Of a stretch of 64,000 nucleotides of DNA, positions 1-9,335 are shown in pieces; within the stretch, counting starts at the first letter, position 1; each line of letters starts with the position of its first letter. Both the position numbers and the translations under genes were made by a program. Location: the NCBI GenBank assembly GCA_905331475.1, contig CAJNYU010000205.1, forward strand, positions 161,197 through 225,196, read 5' to 3'. Under the pieces are notes generated by a model. It had not been told where the DNA came from, did not search any database, and saw only the letters and a program-made list of their open reading frames with translations. This DNA is from Rotaria socialis. Lineage: Eukaryota; Rotifera; Eurotatoria; Philodinida; Philodinidae.

Positions 1-699
1 AATTATGTTTTAAAAATTCACGTTCCAATTCACGTATTTGATTTTTTGTAAAAGCTGTACGTTCTTTACGTGGTTTTGAATTAACAGGAACTGATTGAGC
101 TGGACTAACACCATTATTTATTGATGATGATTCATTTGATGATGAAGCTAAATAAGTCGTTTTTGTTATACTAGTCAAAACTTTCAAATGAATAAAAACA
201 TACCGCCAGATGATGATGCTTTCGGACTTAAACCAACTGTCGTTGATAGATCATTTAGATGTTGAACTTTATTATTAGCTTGTTTAAAATTATTTGGCGA
301 ATCTGTTGTTCCCATTGAAGGATTCTCGGCGAATAACGGATGATGATGACTATGTGCTGGATCGCAATTGAAATTAAAATTAAAATAAGCAGCTACAGTT
401 GCTTTCGATGCTGCCGCTGATGTGTTGGATTTATAATCAAGCTCCGTTGGAGTTGATTGTTGAGGATTATAGGCAATATATGGATGAGAATGATAATCAA
501 GTGTTGTATCATATTTTGATGATGGTGGTGAAACTGAATGTGATGGTGGTGGAAACCAACAATCAGTTTGATTTTGATAGGCACTTGCAGGATGATGATA
601 GGGACGCATTGAATATGTCGATTGAAAACGATGATAATCCATGGGCGAATAGTGTTGCATATGAGACGATAGTGCATGCAAACGTTGTTGTTCCTCCAT
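1..699 (-). CDS. MEOX: MEOX (Mox)-type homeobox transcription factor, 5' part
   Basis: Sequence-specific nuclear DNA-binding factor; the Mox family acts in mesoderm and muscle patterning in other animals. Exon 1 is 204-699 (ATG at 699) and exon 2 runs from 147 off the left edge. The 56-nt intron 148-203 has GT/AG ends and joins in phase 1. The N-terminal about 165 residues are low-complexity (His, Ser, Pro, Asn) with a poly-His stretch, as in vertebrate MEOX. Exon 2 encodes the start of the homeodomain, [18 protein letters not shown], which matches the MEOX N-terminal arm and helix 1 much better than other ANTP-class families. Helices 2 and 3 lie outside the window, so the recognition helix cannot be checked. 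An unspliced reading would stop at 184 inside the intron. Family call is firm; the exact paralogue is not. Confidence 0.86.
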
Positions 700-1552
700 G
701 CTATTGAAAAATACAAATGATAATTATAAAGATAAGTTTTTTTGATTTTCTCACCTGATTTAAAGCTATTAATCAAAGGATAATGTTAACTATTTTAGCA
801 GAAATATATATGTGTAAGAAAAAAATAATTAGCAAAAGTAGATCGAAGAATAGACGAAGAAGAAATTCAGTGTCTCTTTCATCTCTTTCCCTCTTCTGTT
901 TTTTCTTCTTCTCTCTTTGAGTCGGATCGTTAGTGGGAGGAAGAGAGAGAGAGAGTAAAAAGGAAAATATCATTCTATATCTAGATCTATTTATTTCTAT
1001 TGGCTTATCGATGTTGTACGAAACCAATCAATGATTTTTCTTCGGGTTAACAGAGATGTAACACTTGAAACAGCATGAAACTTTCAGGATCAACCCACTT
1101 GAAAACTTATTTGAAATGTTTTCTTGTTTGTAAATGAGAAAAGTCATGTATGCTCGAGAAGAAAGATATGCATTGTTGTTCTTTTATCTTTTTCGATTTT
1201 AACGACAACAAAATGATATCATACTGTACACAAGCAAACAACCATTAATGTTTATAGGTCACAAAATAGAATCTACTTCTTGTTTGGATGAATATCGTGA
1301 ATGAAACTTCGCAATGAAAAACTGCGAGAAGAATTTCTACTGTTGAGATTAGATTACATAATAAAACATGTATTGTTACGCCTATTTAGTTAGAAACGAT
1401 TCTCTAGTACATAACCAGACAGGCCAGATGTTTAAATCATCACATAAAATACTCATCAATTCTCTAATATATATTTTTATTTTTTTCAAACAGACGTAAT
1501 AATGAATATTTGATTCCTACCTGCAAATTGTACAACTAAATTAACCGTATAT
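700..1552. other. Upstream region of MEOX, no gene seen
   Basis: AT-rich non-coding DNA between the MEOX start codon and the first transposon. It includes a GA-rich purine tract (about 935-960) just upstream of the MEOX first exon, the likely place for its promoter and 5' UTR. No supported ORF on either strand. Confidence 0.6.
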
Positions 1553-1560
1553 GGTGAATC

Positions 1561-3218
1561 CAGAGATGGGCGAGTCAAGCCAAGTCATTTATTGACTGAC
1601 CTTGACTTGACTGGGCAACGTCTTGATGACGCGGAGACTTGACTTGTAAATTGCTGGAAAACACAAGTCAAGTCAGCTGTATTTCGGCAACGATCATGTA
1701 TATTAGCTTCATAAAGCGTAGCTTTTTTTTTGTTCGAGTACGAAATTGTTCACTTTTTGCCATCAATACTTGAGAAATTTTCTACTAGATAATTGCTCAT
1801 TTTTCATGATGGTAAGTATGAATCGTTATTATATGTAATAAAAAATAAAGAATCGAACAGCATCATTAGCAGTTATATTTATCCAATGGTGAGAGTTTAA
1901 GGTGATTCATACATAATCCATTGTATTGAATCAGTTAAATTTATTATAACATTTGTTAAAACTAAATATGTATGAACCAATGTCACATGATGATATTAAT
2001 CTTTCAAACGACTCTCCAGATGTCTGTGTATTATCTCCTGTGTGCCAGTCTCTTGCGCTTCATCAGTTGAATCAACTACAGCACCATCATAAAATATTGA
2101 TAATATTCCAAAAACAATAAAAAATAAATTTTTCATTAACATTACAAAGTATGAAACAAATTGATCCCGTGAATGTATTTTATGTCAAAAAATTCAATAT
2201 GATAGTATAGATGAATCATCAAATATGAGTCAAAGCTGGGCGAGACACTCGAAGTACTCGTACTCGTACTCTAGGGTGAAGTACTCGAAGTCCTACATCA
2301 ACATTAATTATGTCAAAATGATGCTTGATAAAATCATAATTTAGATTTTTTCAAGAAAGAACAGTTGATTTCTTTCTTTCCTTTTATATTTATATATATA
2401 TATGTATTATGAATGAATCATTCAGATAAATATTTATCCTTCTTTATATGAACTGGGTCTGAAATACTTATCAGTGCCGGCTACATCAACTCCTATTGAA
2501 AGAATATTTTCTCAAAGTGGATTTGTAATGCGCCCACACCGCGCGTCGTTAACTTCAAAAAGTGTATGTTTCCTTACATTTCTTAAATGTAATCAAGTTT
2601 TGTTGTAGTTTTTGTTTTGAAACTTGATGATAAACGTAGTTTAAAAATATCGATTCATGACTAAGACTATTTCTTGCTCTCACAATTGATACGTAATCTC
2701 TAACATTACCAATTAAATTTTCTCTAATAAGTTCGCGACAAGCACATTCTCATATCATGTACTCGTACTCGAAAAAGTTCGTGCTTGCTCAGCTCTGATA
2801 TGAATCGACATGTAAAAAGTCAACATAAAATAGCATATCACTAATGGATCAATGAATTAAATACAAAGCATTGGACTACTTGGCAAAGAAGGTATTCACA
2901 GTTCCTGCAGCGTCATCACCTATTGAAAGAGTTTTCTCTCAAAGCGGTTTTATATTTCGACAACATCGATCAAAAATGCCAAGAAAGACATTACCAATGC
3001 TAAAAATGTTAAAATGTAATCAACGAGTAATGTAAAATTAAATTAAAAAATTTTCCAGCAATGCCAAGTGAACGACTTGACTGAGAAAAGACTGATGACT
3101 TGAGACTCGGCTAGAACTTGACTTGGGCAGAGTTGTGACTTGACTTGACTCATGCATAATCTACAAATGACCTGACTTGACTTGGGTAAAAAAAAATAGT
3201 CTGGCTCGCCCATCTCTG
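1561..3218. mobile_element. hAT-family DNA transposon relic (outer element)
   Basis: The element begins CAGAGATGGGCGAG at 1561 and ends with its inverted copy at 3218. It is flanked by 8-bp target-site duplications, GGTGAATC (1553-1560) and GATGAATC (3219-3226), with one mismatch. Subterminal DNA is packed with TTGACTTG/CAAGTCAA motifs, as expected for hAT transposase binding sites. Inside, 2174-2230 encodes the two cysteines of a BED zinc finger (C-x2-C) and 2806-2840 its histidine part (NRHVKSQH). About 2873-3033 on the plus strand encodes the C-terminal dimerisation block (VPAASSPIERVFSQSGF). The catalytic core between them is missing and an in-frame stop precedes the finger, so this is an internally deleted, non-autonomous copy. 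A second hAT lies inside it at 2231-2797. Confidence 0.88.
2231..2797. mobile_element. Nested hAT-family element inside the first
   Basis: Imperfect terminal inverted repeats: CAAAGCTGGGCGAG at 2231 and the inverted form of CAGAGCTGAGCAAG ending at 2797. The 8-bp duplications are ATATGAGT (2223-2230) and ATATGAAT (2798-2805), one mismatch. GTACTCG repeats cluster next to both ends. About 2452-2608 on the plus strand encodes a hAT C-terminal dimerisation segment (VPATSTPIERIFSQSGF) ending in TAG. Only 567 bp remain, so it cannot be autonomous. The termini resemble, but are distinct from, those of the host element, so a related family jumped into it. Confidence 0.83.
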
Positions 3219-3226
3219 GATGAATC

Positions 3227-5460
3227 GTTGTATGCTTAGTATCTCAAATCGTGTATAGTCTATTGTTTTTGTATATTAAAATTAGATGATCATAATCAAA
3301 TGAGTTGACTTCTTAGTCATCAAATTCTAATCTATTTCATAGATTCAATTTGGTGGAGCTTAATAACGAATATTTTCTACTAGGAACATATTACATGGTT
3401 GTATAATAATGAACTGTGAGATAAAAATAGTAGTAAAATGTATCTCGTTGATAATATCAAGAAAAAGTACTCTTCAAAAATAAAGACACTTAATTCACAG
3501 GTTTGTTTTGCTCATATAGCATGAAGATGATACTCACCGTCATACTTCAGGAAAATGGATGGTGACATAACGATCTCTGTTATTTAGAATATCGAGCACG
3601 TACTCCTTGTTCCTCTTTCGACACTTGTCTACGATGAAAATATTCTACACTCGGTCCCCCTACCTTGAAAAGTGATTTAATTTTATATCTCTGGTGAAAT
3701 TTTAGAAAATGCCTTAGAAATTAATTATCTATGACGTAAATTCTTTTGAAAAGATTGCTTTAATATAGTCGTAAAAATTCTTCAAAAATAAATTTGAATA
3801 TCTTGAAAGCATTATATATCATTCTAAAGCAGAGATAAGCACAGAATAAGATTTTCCGCTCTGTCTTGCTAGCTAACTTAATTCTGTTGAGCGGCAGAAC
3901 AAGGCATCGAAACTGCTCTATCCTTTTTTGCTCATTAAATTCGTATTCATAGGTGGCAGAAAACTAAGAATCGGATTTTTCGCTTTGACTTTCGTTGTCC
4001 AATGAAAATCTGACAATTAGTTATCTTAGAGCTAATTTGATTTATATAATTTTGCAAGAAAAAAATATCAATGGTACACATGAGGCAAAACCTTTTGTCC
4101 TGGCGGGTGGTATGTATAAGATAAACTATCATAATGGCGTCCTATCCTGCAACTTCTTCGCGATGAAAATATTCTCATTGTTGCCGCGTAAAAAAGTATG
4201 ACTCATACGTCTCTCTTAGACATATCTCAGTGAAACTTGAATGAATCTATATTTGTAATTAGCTATGAGCAATCTCTCATTATCTTTCTTCGTTGATATT
4301 ACACTTTTAAATTTCTCGAATAGAATAGCTCCTGAGTCATTAAACAAGATATTCTATTTAACTCAATATTAGCAACTTTTTGTTCCAAATATAGAAGTGT
4401 TCTTCAATTAAAACCCATCGCATGTAACAATGTTTTTAGTATCTTATCTACTGAGTTGTAATAATCAACAAAAGAAAATGCCGATATCGCCTAATGTACG
4501 TCTTTATATCTAAGAAACATTTTAATGTTCTTTTCAATATTATTCTAAAGGTTTTTTTAGATTTTTTTTGATAAAACATCATTGTAGTAATTACTCAACA
4601 TGATTAATCTTAGTGCACATCTAAACATGTCTGCGAGAAGCATATATATTTTTATCAGTTCGACTGGATTTTGTGTTACATAAAGATGCAAGAGAGACTG
4701 AAGAACAAATTATTACAAGTTTGTATACATTTAAATTTTAACGGGCTCCATCAAATGGGTAGTTAAACTTATAAGATTCCCTAAATTTTTTCTTTCAAGA
4801 ACTTTTTACGGCTTGCACTATTTAACAGTATCAGCTCAACGACACAATTCTCTCCTCATGATCTATTTGCTTCTATTTTCATACACATTTATAATATGAG
4901 TCTACGTGAGTGTGTGTGATAAATAATGAAAAATCAGCAGTTAATAAGACTTTAAAAAAAGAAAATGGCTAACATGGCAAACTACAGTTGGGAATATGAA
5001 AAAGAAAACTATGATTTATTTTTAGCAACATCATAGAGAAAACTTTGTTGATTTGTGCAGGATAAAGTAGAATAGAAAATATGAGCTCTTCAATTTTGTC
5101 AATTACTCTCTCATATGAATATAATGTCACGAATGGCAAAACTTGTTCATTTTTTTCTACACAAAAATGTTTTCATTCGAACGTGAGAATCAACAGTCAG
5201 GCAAACCAATAAACTAAAGACTTGAGGACATTGAAGCTCTAAATAAAAGTTATAATTATGTCGAAACGAGAGATCCCGTTCTAGCCAAACGGCATGTTAT
5301 TGTTGAAGATAAAAATAATAATCATCGTTTTATGATGTTCACAACAAGTAGTTGCATATGTGTCGAGCACACCTTTTTGTTTGAATAATGGTTGGCAGGA
5401 AAAAACTTTGAGTTTGATTGAATTAACTACTTGACTATATACGTAGAATAAATAAGTTCA
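3227..5460. other. Intergenic, no gene seen
   Basis: AT-rich sequence between two transposon relics. Short ORFs on both strands (for example around 3947-4201) lack recognisable domains and the codon character of the neighbouring genes. I see no convincing repeat boundary, RNA gene or exon. Confidence 0.55.
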
Positions 5461-5468
5461 CATGACAT

Positions 5469-6210
5469 CAGGGTGGCCAGATCAAAAATTGAAAAATCAG
5501 AAAACGATCAGAAACTATCTCTGAAAAATCAGTAATTAATCAGAAAATGGCAGTTTTTGGCAAATTAGCAGATCTTCCGCTAAAATGCTGGCATCCAAAA
5601 TTCTGCTGCATTTCCGTTCACTGACTGGAACTTTATTTTCAAAGATATTTTAATAAAACGAAAGACTCTATAGTGAATATATCGTTGAGCTAATACGCAA
5701 ACATCAATAAAAGATACGTAATGTTGAGCTTCTTTTTAAATTTAAAACTCGTTCACAAAAACGAGCAGAACTAAATCACATACATTCTGCGTAGATTAAG
5801 AAATCCAACGAGAAAAAAAAACGTTAAATTCCATCATCTCGGTATTGTTATTCATATTTCGTATCTTTTGGAATTTGCTCTAGGCATTTTGTTTAAGATA
5901 ACATATGCTAATAAAAACCTTCTCAAGAATTATTACCAATCACTTTTATTCTAAGTTAAGCATTATCTGGTTTTATATTACTGGATTACGATAATCGGAC
6001 TATAAATGCTTCATATAAGCGAAAATCAATTCTACTCCAGAATCCGAATGCGGAATATAAAAGATGATTAATGCAGAAAATTGATGAAAAACTATTGATT
6101 TATTATAGTAATGGGTTATAATCGTACCTGATTTCAGTGGCAAAGCAACGATCTGAAAAAATTCCAAATTCAGAAATTTTCCTTAGTTTTCACAAGATCT
6201 GGCCACCCTG
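5469..6210. mobile_element. Non-autonomous hAT-type element with perfect TSD
   Basis: The 15-bp terminal inverted repeats CAGGGTGGCCAGATC are exact at both ends. They are flanked by a perfect 8-bp target-site duplication CATGACAT (5461-5468 and 6211-6218). The termini and 8-bp duplication are typical of hAT elements. The 742-bp interior has no transposase-like ORF, only AT-rich DNA with repeated ATCAGAAA-like motifs near the ends, so it must move in trans. The perfect TIR and TSD suggest a younger insertion than the nested pair at 1561-3218. Confidence 0.9.
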
Positions 6211-6218
6211 CATGACAT

Positions 6219-6963
6219 CGTTCTAATTCAAGGTAATTTAAATGAAATGATGCTAAAATAATTGTATGGAATCTAATTTAGTGAATTTGATAAATCAGTA
6301 CACCTCTGAAATGAACGTACATGTTTATTTTAGGCCACGAAATTCATCGTTTTACTATTAATTATTTACAAGATCTTAGTTGATTAATGTTAATACTCAT
6401 TAATTAGCTTTCGAAACCATAGTTTTCGCTTTAAACTCTTAAGTTTATTTACAAAATGAGTCACGATTGAATTACATGGCTGATGCACAGAGGGCTATTA
6501 TTTTCTTCTACGCACACAAAAGCTTCCTAATACAACCTATTACCGAAGTTATAAATTAAAATTTTATAAACTTTTTAAATTTCAATTGCACTGTCACTCG
6601 GTTACATTCTTTGAAATTGAATATGTAAAAACCATTTGTACATCATAGCCGTTGAGCGATAGACTAGATTTATATCTATTGCTTAGCTACTATGAACGAA
6701 ATAACAGTTCACTGGCTCGTGTTTACGAAATATTGTTGGAAAAAACTGAGTTGAAAAATCGATTCGCTTGTTGTTTTATCTTCATAGTTTATTGAAGGAA
6801 AACTTTTATAAGGGAATCTAACAGGTTCAGAGATTAATGAATTTAATTTAGAAAACTGTAACACACATGAAGTTTGAATTTAAAATCATACCATTGCCAA
6901 ATAGTCTTCCTCATATGTCGCACATCATTTAACTTTTCAGTCTTGTATTGATATTTTAAAAAT
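6219..6963. other. Intergenic, no gene seen
   Basis: AT-rich DNA between the hAT element and the 3' end of the SleB gene, which probably includes that gene's 3' UTR. No supported coding sequence. Confidence 0.5.
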
Positions 6964-7380
6964 TCAATCGATATTATTATAAAATAAATGATTGCCAATA
7001 GTAACCACTGGATTTTTGCCTCTTTTCCAATTAGGCTTGATAGTGTTCGCATGATAATGTATTGAACCTTTTGTGTTATCAGGTAGGGTTCCATTTAATA
7101 CTTGTTCCGCTATTTTACGAATCTTTAGATATGATTTATCATCGATTTGTAACTCAAGAAGCTTTTGTCGATTAGCATCACCGAGATTCCAACATGAAAA
7201 TTGATACGGCTTAAGACATACATCTTTTATTGTTTTACCTAAATAGTCATGACCTTTAGCAGCTCGATTTCGAATAACCCAGGCAACAGCCGCTTGACCT
7301 TCTGGTGGTTCACCTCGTGCTTCACCATAAACAGTATGTGCCAAAACATCAACGTCGTCTAAAGTTTCTGGATAGACCAT
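6964..7380 (-). CDS. SleB-type cell-wall hydrolase, probable bacterial transfer
   Basis: A 138-aa protein that is essentially one complete Hydrolase_2/SleB domain, a family that cleaves peptidoglycan glycan strands (spore-cortex lytic enzymes and phage or bacterial lysis proteins). Seen directly: AHTVYGEARGEPPEG with the conserved Glu, then GQAAVAWVIRNRA, YQFSCW, and the C-terminal pattern SIHYHANTIKP, PNWKRGK and IGNHLFY. I chose the ATG at 7380 because the domain starts a few residues later. An in-frame ATG at 7503 would add 41 residues, partly encoded by a TA microsatellite. There are no introns, unlike most neighbours. Animals do not normally have SleB and animal genes lie on both sides, so I infer horizontal transfer followed by integration. 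Likely role: digesting or resisting bacteria. Without the extension no signal peptide is visible. Confidence 0.87.
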   Translation of the reverse strand: MVYPETLDDVDVLAHTVYGEARGEPPEGQAAVAWVIRNRAAKGHDYLGKTIKDVCLKPYQFSCWNLGDANRQKLLELQIDDKSYLKIRKIAEQVLNGTLPDNTKGSIHYHANTIKPNWKRGKNPVVTIGNHLFYNNID

Positions 7381-7411
7381 GATTTTTGAATGAAGACAAA
7401 TGAAAATGATA

Positions 7412-7436
7412 AATATATATATATATATATATATAT
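7412..7436. repeat. TA dinucleotide microsatellite
   Basis: Uninterrupted AT/TA repeat of about 25 bp directly upstream of the SleB start, followed by a T-rich run. Read on the minus strand it encodes alternating Ile-Tyr if the upstream start at 7503 is used. Confidence 0.9.
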
Positions 7437-7503
7437 GCTTTTTTTTTCTATCGGCCAGTAAACGGAAGAACTGTCGAACACTGATAACACAGTATGACGT
7501 CAC

Positions 7504-8247
7504 AATAGTTTTGACCTACTTTCATTCAAATAGTTTAATGTTCTGAATTCGAAGAGTTTTCAAGTCGTTCTATGGTTTTTCATTCGATTACGTTATCCTA
7601 TACAAGATTAGATCTATTAGTTTAGCTTAACTGAAGTTATTTTTTCCAACAGTAGATTGAAATTCTAAGAAAGAATCACAATTATATGATATTTTTCCAA
7701 CAATTGTTATTAATTTATTTTTATACTTGTAAATAATGAATAATCAAATGTAAGCGTTACTTCCTACCGTTATCAGTATGTCATATCTAGGAAGTGGTGT
7801 CCATTAAATTTCGCTTCACTTCTTCCATATATGAATCATCATATGTTGTCATTATTACTAATAAATCTGGTATTTATTCAAAAACTTTTCAGTATGCAAC
7901 TGATGTCACTTGCATAACACTATAGATCAACCCGAAAAATAAATTCTTGTTAACAAATCTGTATCAGACGTTTCTTATATTCACGTGATATGTGATGAAA
8001 ATATTAATCTTAAAGTTAGTAATTCAAAAAAATCGGCATATGATGATTTTCGTTTCTATGAACTTAACGGTTGTGACTACAAGAAATAGAATTGATTTAA
8101 TTTCTTAGCTTCAATTCTAGTTAAGAGTACATCTAAATGCTGAACTAAAATTTTAGGTTAAGGGCGTGAACATTTATTAGATACCCTTCGTAAATTTATT
8201 ACATTTTAAGACGACAAAAATCTTGTGTACAAAACAGAAAACACTAA
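7504..8247. other. Intergenic between SleB and MED10
   Basis: AT-rich non-coding DNA holding the SleB upstream region and the MED10 3' flank. No supported ORF, repeat or RNA gene. Confidence 0.5.
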
Positions 8248-8719
8248 TTACTGATCAACAGAAGATTGTTTTGCTTTCCATAAACGATATTGTGCCATTT
8301 GTGTAGGAAACTGTGTACTTAATTCTACAGCTAATGTATCAGCAAATTTTGCGAGTGTTTCATTTTTCCCATTGATTTCTTCGTTTCGTTCAAGTGTACG
8401 TTGCAAACAGTCACGTGTAAACATTTGTGGATTTTTTAGATCATCGACATAACTAAATGGATAGGTAATAATAATCAATGAAGAATTAGTATTGCTTTTT
8501 TATTTCTATTTACTTTAGTAATTGTCCAGGAATATGTACATCTTGAAATTGATCTTTCATTTGATCAACATCTTTTAATAAACCAATGATTTCATTAAGT
8601 ACTTGATCGACACGAGGCTGAGATTGTGCTTGAAAATCAGTAACAGTTACATATAAATTCCATGTTTTATCAATTAAATACTCTAATTCAGTTGATAATT
8701 TTGTCAAAGAATCGCTCAT
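8248..8719 (-). CDS. MED10: Mediator complex subunit 10
   Basis: Component of the middle module of Mediator, which links activators to RNA polymerase II in the nucleus. Exon 1 is 8514-8719 and exon 2 is 8248-8452. The 61-nt intron 8453-8513 (GTAAAT...TTTAG) joins in phase 2, giving LLNYVDDLKNP. The product is 136 aa against 135 in human. Recognisable MED10 blocks: N-terminal helical LEYLIDKTWNLYVTVTDFQ, then HIPGQLL, and YVDDLKNPQMFTRDCLQRTL, the counterpart of the human YIDQGRNPQLYTKECLERAL segment, followed by the C-terminal QFPTQMAQYR. Complete, no odd features. Unspliced reading would end just past exon 1. Confidence 0.93.
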
Positions 8720-9068
8720 ATTGATGTTTCAAAAGAAATCTATTCAGTATGCAACTCTTCTGTCTTCATTCTTTCTGCCCTATTTCAACGTATGCTTTCT
8801 AATGGCTGATTCAATCGACCAATTCAATCTGATACAGGAAAGAGTGCGCACAGTTCCTGCAGAGACAACAGTAATAAAAGCAATAAATATCTGCTGATTA
8901 TCGATCACAATGATGAGATATTGAAACCAAACCATTTATTTTTCGATAGATTTCTAACAGCTCGGACATTTCCCATGAAATTATTGATAATTGAGTCTAC
9001 TATCCGCCACTCCCTTTCAATGGTAGCTGCAGAGGCGTAACTCCGCTCCAAAAACAGGGGGCAGCGTT
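8720..9068. other. Short intergenic region upstream of MED10
   Basis: Probably contains the MED10 promoter. Near its right end (about 9046-9067) is a GC-rich hairpin, GGGGGCA and TGCCCCC around a short loop, unusual in this AT-rich window. No coding sequence. Confidence 0.5.
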
Positions 9069-9335
9069 ATGCCCCCCTATCAATCAGATTTACTTCACTG
9101 CTCATATGATATTAATATGCGTTTAAAATTTGCTGATTATCATAGAAAAATACCTGCAACAACATTAGAATTTAGTCAATTAACAGTTAGTTATCACCAT
9201 CAAAATGATTTTCGATTAACAAATCCTTTAAGTTATGCTCCAACGCGAAGAGAACGTAGAAATTTTGTTAGTTTCTTTTCTTTTTTAATTGTCATCGTAG
9301 TTTTTGTGATGATGATTTATGTAATATGGGTATAA
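9069..9335 (+). CDS. Possible small tail-anchored membrane protein
   Basis: 88-codon ORF, not recognised. Codon use (NNT/NNA-ending) resembles real genes here. The first 60 residues are polar, with an Arg-rich segment (TRRERRN) followed by a C-terminal 23-residue hydrophobic helix (from FVSFFSFLIVIVVF to the stop). That order, basic flank then a terminal helix, suggests a tail-anchored or single-pass membrane protein. The start could be 9069 or the second ATG at 9117; an upstream exon is also possible because the GC-rich hairpin directly precedes the frame. No introns, family or domain. It could be a chance ORF. Confidence 0.35.
   Translation: MPPYQSDLLHCSYDINMRLKFADYHRKIPATTLEFSQLTVSYHHQNDFRLTNPLSYAPTRRERRNFVSFFSFLIVIVVFVMMIYVIWV

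Noticed and set aside
3947-4201. Overlapping small ORFs on both strands
   Set aside because: No domain, splice partners or coding-like codon bias; expected by chance in this length.
6843-7094. Second minus-strand ORF overlapping the SleB C-terminus
   Set aside because: Alternative frame of the SleB gene without any recognisable domain.
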